Source: RGIG9115 sp045644665 (lineage in GTDB: Bacteria; Bacillota; Clostridia; UBA1381). Taken from it: a stretch of 64,000 nt of DNA. Positions 1 through 6,433 of this stretch are shown here, piece after piece. Numbering within the stretch: the stretch's first letter is position 1; each line of letters opens with the position of its first letter. The translations under genes and the position numbers were made by a program. Location of the stretch: assembly GCA_045644665.1 (NCBI GenBank), contig JAZRHH010000018.1, positions 1 to 64,000 of the forward strand, given 5' to 3'. The notes below the pieces were generated by a model that made no database searches, was not told the origin of the DNA, and was given only the letters and a program-made list of their open reading frames with translations.

Positions 1-1653
1 GCCAAGACCGATTTCCTTACCAATCTTAACACCGTCAATTGTATAGAACTGAATGTTGTTTTCAGCAATATATCTCTTAACTTGTCCCGGAAGATGAGCT
101 TCAAGCTCCTCAGCGTTCCATCCGCAGTTAAGGAGGAATACACCGCCCGGCTTAATGTCACTTACCATATCATACTGTCTGATGTATGATGCCTTATGAC
201 ATGCAACAAAGTCAGCCTTGTTGATAAGGTATGTTGAAGTAATCTTTGAATCACCAAAACGGAGATGTGATACTGTAAGACCGCCTGATTTCTTTGAGTC
301 ATAGTCAAAGTATGCTTGTACATACTTGTCTGTGTGGTCACCGATAATCTTTACAGAGTTCTTGTTAGCACCAACTGTACCGTCTGCACCAAGTCCCCAG
401 AACTTACAGCTTGTAGTACCTGCAGGAGTTGTGTCAGGGTTTTCTTCGATTGGAAGTGAAAGATTTGTTACATCGTCATTGATACCGATTGTAAATTGCT
501 TCTTTGTTTCGTTTTTGTAAACTGCGATAATTTGTGCAGGAGTTGTATCCTTTGAACCAAGACCGTAACGTCCGCCAAAGATTTCAACATTTGCAAATTC
601 TGTGCCTGCAAGTGCAGCAACAACGTCAAGGTAAAGAGGTTCGCCAACTGAACCTGATTCCTTTGTTCTGTCAAGAACGCTGATTCTCTTAACTGTCTTT
701 GGAAGAGCAGCAACAAAAGCTTCTGTAGCAAACGGTCTGTAAAGACGTACCTTTATAAGACCAACCTTTGCACCTTTAGAGTTAAGGTAATCAACAGTTT
801 CCTGAATTGTATCACAAGCAGAGCCCATAGCAACAATTACGTGCTCAGCATCTTCTGCGCCGTAGTAGTTAAAGAGCTTGTAGTTTGTGCCAATCTTCTC
901 GTTAACCTTGTCCATGTATTCCTGGCAGATTGCAGGAATTGCAGCATAGTACTTGTTAACAGCTTCTTTTGCCTGGAAGAATATATCAGGGTTTTGAGCT
1001 GTACCGCGCTGTGCCGGATGTTCAGGGTTAAGTGAACCGCGTCTGAACTCATTAATTGCGTCCATGTCAACCATTTCTGCAAGGTCGTTGTAATCCCAAC
1101 AAGCAACCTTCTGGTACTCGTGTGAAGTTCTGAATCCGTCAAAGAAGTGAAGGAAAGGAACTTTACCTTTTATAGTAGTAAGATGTGCAACTGCGCCCAA
1201 ATCCATAGCTTCCTGTGGATTTGAAGAAGCAAGCATTGCAAATCCTGTCTGGCGGCAAGCCATAACGTCCTGATGGTCGCCAAATATAGAAAGTGCGTGT
1301 GAAGCAAGTGCACGAGCTGATACATTAAATACGCAAGGAAGAAGTTCACCCGCAATTTTGTACATGTTTGGAATCATAAGGAGCAAGCCTTGTGAAGCTG
1401 TATAAGTTGTTGTCAGTGCTCCGGCTGTAAGTGAGCCGTGTACTGTTCCGGCAGCACCTGCTTCTGACTGCATTTCTGCAACTCTTACAGTTCTACCGAA
1501 AATGTTTTTCATACCAGAAGCTGACCACTTGTCTGTAACTTCCGCCATGTTTGATGATGGTGTGATAGGATAAATAGCAGCAACGTCAGTAAATGCATAT
1601 GAAGCATAAGCTGCAGCGTTGTTACCATCCATTGTTTTCATTTTTCTCGCCAT
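1..1653 (-). CDS. nifJ: pyruvate:ferredoxin (flavodoxin) oxidoreductase, N-terminal part
   Basis: Oxidatively decarboxylates pyruvate to acetyl-CoA and CO2 and passes electrons to ferredoxin, the central reaction of clostridial fermentation. The gene runs off the left edge, so only the first 551 residues are visible. The start MARKMKTMDGN follows an AGGAGG site, and the substrate-domain motif YPITPSSNMAE lies near residue 29. The following MQSEAGAAGTVHG stretch, the FFDGFRTSHE stretch and the transketolase-C-like domain are as expected for the one-chain bacterial enzyme of about 1,170-1,180 residues. The ferredoxin-like [4Fe-4S] domain and the C-terminal TPP domain lie outside the window. A sigma-A promoter and a leader with two hairpins precede it. 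Family assignment is very secure. nifJ and por are both used as symbols. Confidence 0.96.
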   Translation of the reverse strand, partial: MARKMKTMDGNNAAAYASYAFTDVAAIYPITPSSNMAEVTDKWSASGMKNIFGRTVRVAEMQSEAGAAGTVHGSLTAGALTTTYTASQGLLLMIPNMYKIAGELLPCVFNVSARALASHALSIFGDHQDVMACRQTGFAMLASSNPQEAMDLGAVAHLTTIKGKVPFLHFFDGFRTSHEYQKVACWDYNDLAEMVDMDAINEFRRGSLNPEHPAQRGTAQNPDIFFQAKEAVNKYYAAIPAICQEYMDKVNEKIGTNYKLFNYYGAEDAEHVIVAMGSACDTIQETVDYLNSKGAKVGLIKVRLYRPFATEAFVAALPKTVKRISVLDRTKESGSVGEPLYLDVVAALAGTEFANVEIFGGRYGLGSKDTTPAQIIAVYKNETKKQFTIGINDDVTNLSLPIEENPDTTPAGTTSCKFWGLGADGTVGANKNSVKIIGDHTDKYVQAYFDYDSKKSGGLTVSHLRFGDSKITSTYLINKADFVACHKASYIRQYDMVSDIKPGGVFLLNCGWNAEELEAHLPGQVKRYIAENNIQFYTIDGVKIGKEIGLG

Positions 1654-1674
1654 CGGTTTTTCGCCTCCTAAAAA

Positions 1675-1718
1675 AAATTTTTTCCGCTTTAGCGGAAAGG
1701 GCCACAAAAAAAGTGGCT
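1675..1718 (-). promoter_or_regulatory. two-hairpin leader of nifJ
   Basis: On the minus strand the roughly 70-nt leader carries GCCAC-loop-GTGGC (1701-1717) and then TTTCCGC-TAAA-GCGGAAA (1681-1698). The second hairpin is followed by six A and eight T just before the AGGAGG site. The second hairpin plus T-run looks like a weak terminator or an mRNA-stabilising stem. No known riboswitch is recognised. Confidence 0.45.
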
Positions 1719-1729
1719 CATACACATTT

Positions 1730-1758
1730 ATGATACCACTTTCATTGCAAAAAATCAA
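1730..1758 (-). promoter_or_regulatory. sigma-A promoter of nifJ
   Basis: On the minus strand: -35 TTGATT (1753-1758), 17-bp spacer, -10 TATCAT (1730-1735). This places the transcript start near 1723, about 70 nt before the nifJ start codon. Confidence 0.7.
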
Positions 1759-1834
1759 GTAAAACATTTAAACAAACTGTAAATAAGTCTAATATGACGG
1801 AAACAGCCTTGCTCTATTGTATAATTTGCCAATT

Positions 1835-3979
1835 TTATAATTTACAAGTGAGGGAAATCCTGTTTTTCTTGGTGTCAACATCAAGTATCTTTACCTTTAT
1901 AATATCACCCACACTAAGTACCTCTGACGGGTGCTTTATATAGCGCTCACAAATTTGTGATATATGAACCAGGCCGTCCTGATGCACACCAATATCCACA
2001 AAAGCACCAAAGTCAATTACGTTTCTGACTGTGCCTGTCATTTCCATTCCGGGCTTAAGGTCGTTTATGTCCATTACATCACTTCGCAGTACAGGCTGTG
2101 GAAGTTCTTCTCTTGGGTCACGTCCTCTTTTTAAAAGGCTGTCTGCGATGTCATTAAGCGTAGGCACTCCAACACCTGTTTCTTCTGCAAGACGTGCTGC
2201 GCCATAAGCCTTTATTTTATCCTTAAGCTCTGAAAGCTCTCCCTTTAGAACATTATCCATTGTAAACCCTAGCTTTTCAAGCATAAGCATAGCAGCCTTG
2301 TAGCTTTCCGGGTGTACGGAAGTGTTGTCAAGAGGCTCTGTTCCGTCTGTAATTCTAAGGAAACCTGCACACTGTTCAAATGCTTTTGCACCAAGCTTTG
2401 GCACTTTCAAAAGTTCTTTGCGTTTTGAGAACTTTCCTATTTCGTTTCTGTAGCTTTCTATATTCTTGGCAATTGTTTTATTAATTCCCGCAACATATGA
2501 AAGAAGTGACGGTGACGCAGTATTAAGGTCAACTCCCACGCTGTTAACACAAGATTCCACAACTCCGCCAAGTGCTTCTCCAAGACGCTTTTGGTTCATA
2601 TCATGCTGATACTGTCCTACGCCAATTGATTTCGGGTCAATCTTAACAAGCTCTGCAAGAGGGTCTTGAAGTCTGCGGGCAATTGAAACGGCGCTCCTTA
2701 GTGAAACATCGTATTCCGGAAATTCCTCTGTTGCAAGTTTTGATGCAGAGTACACAGATGCACCTGCTTCGTTTGTCATCATGTAGTGAACAGGGAATGA
2801 AAGCTCCTTTATAAGCTCTGAAACAAAAATTTCCGACTCCTTTGAAGCTGTGCCGTTACCTACTGATACAAGGCTTACGGCGTTTTCTGTTATCATTCTT
2901 TTAATAAGAGTCTTTGCCTTTTCCTTGTCATGATTCGGAAGTGTAAAGTAGCCGACGCCTGTATCTAAAACCTTTCCTGTTTCGTCCACAACAGCAAGTT
3001 TACAGCCTGTTCTGTAGCCCGGGTCAACTCCAAGCACAACCTTACCCTTAACAGGCGGCTGCAGGAGAAGTCCTGAAAGGTTTTTGCTAAATACCTTTAT
3101 AGATGCTTCCTGTGCTGCTTCTGTAAGAGCGTTTCTTATTTCTGTTGTAACTGACGGTTCAATAAGTCTTTGGTAGCTGTCACGTACAGCAGCTTCTACA
3201 ATCTCGCTTGATTTAGAGCTTCCTTTTACGGTTTTTCCTAAAAGATAACGGAAAATAATTTCCTCATCCATTTCAAGTGTAACCTTTAAAAAGCCTTCCT
3301 TTTCGCCGCGATTGATTGCAAGAAGTCTGTGGTTTGCAATTTTTGATGCCTTTTCGCTGAACTCGTAGTACATGTTGTATACGCTTTCCTCTTCCTTGGC
3401 TGCTTTTGTTACAATTATTCCGTTATGTGTTGTAAGCTCACGTATTACTTTTCTGTATTCCGGCTCGTCAGAAACCTGCTCTGCAATAATGTCACATGCA
3501 CCGGCAATTGCATCTTCTACAGATTCTACACCTTTTTCTTCATTAATATAGTCAGCAGCCAGGGCCTCTACATCTGTGCCGTCCTCCTGGGCAAATATAA
3601 GTTGTGCCAGAGGCTCCAACCCTTTTTCCTTTGCAATTGAAGCACGGGTGCGGCGTTTTGGACGGAAAGGTCTGTAAATGTCCTCAAGCTCTGTCATAGT
3701 GTTTGCATTGTTTATACTCTCTGCAATTTCCTCTGTAAGATTACCCTGCTCGTCTATAAGCCTTGTAATTTCGGCTTTTTTGTCTTCAAGATTTCTAAGA
3801 TATGTTAGTCTGTCGTTAAGGTCACGAAGTACCTCGTCCGTCATTCCGCCTGTTTTTTCCTTTCTGTAACGGGCTATAAAAGGAATGGTATTTCCCTCGT
3901 CAATAAGAGCAATCACATTTGAAATTTGTTCCTCTTTCAAAGAAAATTCTTCCTTTAAAATACTAATAATTTTATCCAT
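1835..3979 (-). CDS. tex: Tex-family RNA-binding protein with C-terminal S1 domain
   Basis: 714 residues, the usual length of Tex/YhgF proteins, cytoplasmic nucleic-acid-binding factors conserved across bacteria whose precise role is still debated. Visible parts in order: the N-terminal helical Tex domain with IPFIARYRKE (about 32-41), the YqgF/RNase H-like domain beginning VVLGVDPGYRTGCK (about 315), the helix-hairpin-helix region with VGVDLNTASPSLL (about 490), and a C-terminal S1 domain with GMEMTGTVRNVIDFGAFVDIG and DGLVHISQI (about 640-712). The start follows GGGAGG. Its own promoter is not clear, and no obvious partner lies beside it. Confidence 0.95.
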   Translation of the reverse strand: MDKIISILKEEFSLKEEQISNVIALIDEGNTIPFIARYRKEKTGGMTDEVLRDLNDRLTYLRNLEDKKAEITRLIDEQGNLTEEIAESINNANTMTELEDIYRPFRPKRRTRASIAKEKGLEPLAQLIFAQEDGTDVEALAADYINEEKGVESVEDAIAGACDIIAEQVSDEPEYRKVIRELTTHNGIIVTKAAKEEESVYNMYYEFSEKASKIANHRLLAINRGEKEGFLKVTLEMDEEIIFRYLLGKTVKGSSKSSEIVEAAVRDSYQRLIEPSVTTEIRNALTEAAQEASIKVFSKNLSGLLLQPPVKGKVVLGVDPGYRTGCKLAVVDETGKVLDTGVGYFTLPNHDKEKAKTLIKRMITENAVSLVSVGNGTASKESEIFVSELIKELSFPVHYMMTNEAGASVYSASKLATEEFPEYDVSLRSAVSIARRLQDPLAELVKIDPKSIGVGQYQHDMNQKRLGEALGGVVESCVNSVGVDLNTASPSLLSYVAGINKTIAKNIESYRNEIGKFSKRKELLKVPKLGAKAFEQCAGFLRITDGTEPLDNTSVHPESYKAAMLMLEKLGFTMDNVLKGELSELKDKIKAYGAARLAEETGVGVPTLNDIADSLLKRGRDPREELPQPVLRSDVMDINDLKPGMEMTGTVRNVIDFGAFVDIGVHQDGLVHISQICERYIKHPSEVLSVGDIIKVKILDVDTKKNRISLTCKL

Positions 3980-4057
3980 TTGTTGAAACCTCCCAAAATT
4001 ATATAAATGTTACAAAAATCTTTGTAATATTTCTGAAAAGAAATTTTAAAAAAAGAC

Positions 4058-4086
4058 TTCACAAAGTAACAAAGTTGTGATACAAT
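4058..4086 (+). promoter_or_regulatory. distal sigma-A promoter toward mraZ
   Basis: -35 TTCACA (4058-4063), 17-bp spacer ending in TGA, -10 TACAAT (4081-4086). It would give a leader of about 250 nt before mraZ. It could also drive an unannotated small RNA, but no structure was seen. Confidence 0.5.
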
Positions 4087-4232
4087 AGTTTTAAACCCAA
4101 CATATTGTGTTCTTTTTGTAATATTAATGGCATATATAGGTTATGCACAAGTACAATTATATTATATTTTTACAAAGATTACAAGAAAATAATAAAAAAA
4201 TAAAGATTTTGAAAAAAACTTTTAAAAAACAC

Positions 4233-4261
4233 TTGCGTTTTTCATAAAAATGGAGTAAAAT
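4233..4261 (+). promoter_or_regulatory. proximal mraZ promoter
   Basis: -35 TTGCGT (4233-4238), 17-bp spacer, -10 TAAAAT (4256-4261). The first GGAG box of the repeat operator lies directly against the -10, and the other three lie just past the expected transcript start. That geometry fits autorepression by MraZ. Confidence 0.55.
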
Positions 4262-4297
4262 GTATTTATGGTGGAGTGAATGGGAGCGTTTTGGAGC
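4251..4297 (+). promoter_or_regulatory. MraZ-type direct-repeat operator
   Basis: Four boxes of the form TGGAGT/TGGGAGC/TGGAGC. GGAG occurs at 4252, 4273, 4283 and 4293, so the spacing is 21, 10 and 10 bp, all near whole helical turns. MraZ proteins of several bacteria bind short G-rich direct repeats about 10 bp apart upstream of mraZ. The position here makes self-regulation the natural reading. The protein-DNA contact itself is inferred. Confidence 0.65.
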
Positions 4298-4340
4298 GAA
4301 ATTCCACTAAAAACATTCCGTTGGAGGTGAACGTAAGGGT

Positions 4341-4787
4341 ATGAGCACATATTTTGTTGATGAATACGAAAGACAGCTTGACGACCGTGGCAGAATAATT
4401 TTGCCGGCAAAGGTACGTGAAGCAGTTGGCGGCTGTGTTTATATTACACGTTCGCCGGCAGAAAAATGCCTTCATCTTTATACAGAGGAAGAGTGGGGAG
4501 TCCTTTCAGAAAAGCTTAGGGGACTGCCTGTTACATATGATAAGAACGCTGCGGCGTTTGTAAGAATTTTCTTTGGAACAGCAACAAGCTGTGACGTGGA
4601 CAAGCAGGGCAGAATCTCACCGGGCAAAAGACTTTGCGACTTTGCAGGACTTACAAAGGATATAGTTCTGGTTGGTGTAAACACCCGTCTTGAAATTTGG
4701 TCTAAGGAAGAATGGGACAAGTACAACTCTCAGCTTTCAGAAACCCTTATATTAGAAGGAATTGAAAGATTTGGTCTTATAATTTGA
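4341..4787 (+). CDS. mraZ: transcriptional regulator MraZ
   Basis: 148 residues, the standard MraZ length: two AbrB-like SpoVT-MraZ domains, each with the DxxGRI signature (DDRGRIILPAKVRE near 14, DKQGRISPGKRLC near 87). MraZ forms a ring-shaped oligomer that binds repeats before its own gene and tunes the division and cell-wall cluster. The start ATG lies 10 nt after GGAGGTGA. Its stop codon overlaps the ribosome site of rsmH, so the two are translationally close. Confidence 0.95.
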   Translation: MSTYFVDEYERQLDDRGRIILPAKVREAVGGCVYITRSPAEKCLHLYTEEEWGVLSEKLRGLPVTYDKNAAAFVRIFFGTATSCDVDKQGRISPGKRLCDFAGLTKDIVLVGVNTRLEIWSKEEWDKYNSQLSETLILEGIERFGLII

Positions 4788-4801
4788 TAGGAGGTAATTT
4801 T

Positions 4802-5734
4802 TTGGAATTTTCTCATGTGTCGGTTTTGCTTAATGAAACAGTTTCATCACTTGGCGTTAAGAGTGGCGGCATATATGCTGACGGAACCCTTGGCGGCGGC
4901 GGACACACAGAGGCAATTTTATCATTACTTCCTGATATAAAAGTTATAGGAATAGATCAGGATTTGGACGCCCACAAGGCAGCAGGCATGCGCCTTGAAA
5001 GGTTTAAAGAAAGGTTTATACCTGTTCACAGCAATTTCAGTAATATCAAAAACGAACTTGAAAGCCTTGGAGTAGATGGGCTTGACGGCGCCGTGCTTGA
5101 TTTGGGCGTAAGCTCCTATCAGCTTGATGAGGCTTCAAGAGGGTTTAGCTATATGCATGATGCACCTCTTGACATGAGAATGAACAGGGAAGAGGAGCTT
5201 AGCGCCTTTGATGTAATCAATTCATATCCGGAAGAGAAGCTTACAGAAATTTTTTACAGCTACGGAGAAGAAAAGTGGTCAAAGCGCATAGCGGAGTTTA
5301 TATGCAAAGAAAGAAAAGATGGCCCTGTAACAACCACAGGGGAGCTTGTAAAAATAATAGAGAGTGCCATTCCAAAGGCAGCACGCCTTGAGGGTGGACA
5401 TCCTGCCAAGAGGGTTTTTCAGGCAGTTCGTATAGAGGTTAACGGAGAGCTTAGGATACTTGAGCAGGCTATCCGTGATTTTGCAGATGTGTTAAATCCC
5501 GGCGGCAGACTTTCAATTATAACATTCCACTCTCTTGAGGACAGAATTGTAAAAAACACCTTTAAGGACCTCTGCACAAATTGCATATGTCCAAAGGAAT
5601 TTCCTGTATGCGTCTGCGGTCACAAAGCACAGTGCAGACTTGTGTACAAGAAACCTGTGCTTCCGTCAAAAGAGGAGCTGGAAGTAAATTCTCGTTCCAG
5701 AAGTGCAAAACTAAGAGTTATAGAAAAGATTTAA
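4802..5734 (+). CDS. rsmH: 16S rRNA (cytosine(1402)-N(4))-methyltransferase
   Basis: Uses SAM to methylate N4 of C1402 in 16S rRNA at the ribosomal P site. The SAM-binding loop DGTLGGGGHTEAIL lies near residue 27. Other family blocks are LDGAVLDLGVSS, RGFSYMHDAPLDMRM, and GGRLSIITFHSLEDRIVK before a Cys-containing insertion CTNCICPKEFPVCVC. The chosen start is TTG at 4802, seven nt after AGGAGGT, giving LEFSHVSVLLNETV and 310 residues. The open frame reaches back to 4784 but would then include the ribosome site. Second gene of the dcw cluster, often called mraW. Confidence 0.95.
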   Translation: MEFSHVSVLLNETVSSLGVKSGGIYADGTLGGGGHTEAILSLLPDIKVIGIDQDLDAHKAAGMRLERFKERFIPVHSNFSNIKNELESLGVDGLDGAVLDLGVSSYQLDEASRGFSYMHDAPLDMRMNREEELSAFDVINSYPEEKLTEIFYSYGEEKWSKRIAEFICKERKDGPVTTTGELVKIIESAIPKAARLEGGHPAKRVFQAVRIEVNGELRILEQAIRDFADVLNPGGRLSIITFHSLEDRIVKNTFKDLCTNCICPKEFPVCVCGHKAQCRLVYKKPVLPSKEELEVNSRSRSAKLRVIEKI

Positions 5735-5752
5735 TAGATTTGAAAGGACAAA

Positions 5753-6352
5753 ATGATTATGGTAAACGGAAATCTCGCATATAAAAACGATGCGGTTACA
5801 CGCCCCATAAAAGTTAAAAATACAGGTAAGAGACCGTCATACTACGGCTCATATGCCACTTCTGCTCAAAGAAGCTATGCAAATGCATACTACACCCAAA
5901 GAGCACAGGCGCCTGTACAAAAGCAGCAAACTGTAGAAAAGGTTGAAAAGGACAGAAGAGAAATGATACATAGGAAGCTTACCCTCCTTAGAATTGTATA
6001 TATGGGAATAATTGCATTTTCTGCAGCCTTTATGATATCAAAGTTTGTTGCAGTAAATGAAACTGCAGGTGAGATTAAACGTTTACATAACGAACTGGAC
6101 AGTATGCGTGCATATACAAGCCAGAGGATTTTTGAGTTAGAACAAAGCATAGACCTTAGTGAAGTGGAGGAAATTGCAACTACAAGACTTGGAATGCAAA
6201 GACCTGAATCTTATCAGATTATATATGTAAACGTGGATAAGAATGATATTTCCGAGGTAACAGCCGGAGACGTAGAAGGTGCCCGCAACGATGTAAAATC
6301 CTTTGCAGGCAAGATTAAAGAGAATATTATGGAGTTATTTGGCATAAAATAA
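5753..6352 (+). CDS. ftsL: FtsL-like septum formation protein
   Basis: 199 residues: a long basic, Tyr/Gln-rich cytoplasmic part (1-80), one membrane segment (about 83-103, LRIVYMGIIAFSAAFMISKF), then a short coiled coil (IKRLHNELDSMRAY) and the FtsL-like tail IATTRLGMQRPESYQIIYV. FtsL works with DivIC/FtsB and the septal synthase FtsW-PBP. Position between rsmH and the penicillin-binding protein is the canonical ftsL slot. ATG 5753 follows GAAAGGA. ATG 5759 is an alternative. Sequence identity in this family is low, so context carries much of the call. Confidence 0.85.
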   Translation: MIMVNGNLAYKNDAVTRPIKVKNTGKRPSYYGSYATSAQRSYANAYYTQRAQAPVQKQQTVEKVEKDRREMIHRKLTLLRIVYMGIIAFSAAFMISKFVAVNETAGEIKRLHNELDSMRAYTSQRIFELEQSIDLSEVEEIATTRLGMQRPESYQIIYVNVDKNDISEVTAGDVEGARNDVKSFAGKIKENIMELFGIK

Positions 6353-6353
6353 C

Positions 6354-6397
6354 AGGAGCATTATAATTTTTGGCAGAAAGCGAGGTGCTTTGATATT
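6354..6397 (+). other. candidate true start of the dcw PBP: short frame with a prfB-like CTT-TGA site
   Basis: AGGAG (6354-6358) is followed by TTG at 6370 and a seven-codon frame LAESEVL ending CTT TGA (6388-6393). The frame used by the PBP is +1 to it and is open from here on. A GAGGTG sequence (6382-6387) directly abuts CTT, much as the Shine-Dalgarno-like element does at the programmed +1 shift of prfB. A shift would join LAESEVL to DILPLTLIKKRAR and the membrane helix. Alternatives: an ATT start at 6395, simple use of ATG 6434, or a sequence error. Confidence 0.4.
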
Positions 6398-6433
6398 TTA
6401 CCTTTAACATTAATAAAAAAACGTGCAAGAATA

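Larger units (their letters stand above)
3980..4340. other. intergenic regulatory region between tex and the dcw cluster
   Basis: 361 bp, AT-rich, between divergent genes. It holds two plus-strand promoters, the mraZ repeat operator, and a palindrome TTACAAA-AATC-TTTGTAA (4010-4027) just upstream of tex. No open frame or structured RNA is supported here. About 150 bp (4090-4230) contain nothing I can assign. Confidence 0.6.

Noticed and set aside
4090..4230. Small RNA between the two mraZ promoters
   Set aside because: A promoter precedes it, but no stem or terminator was found in this AT-rich stretch.
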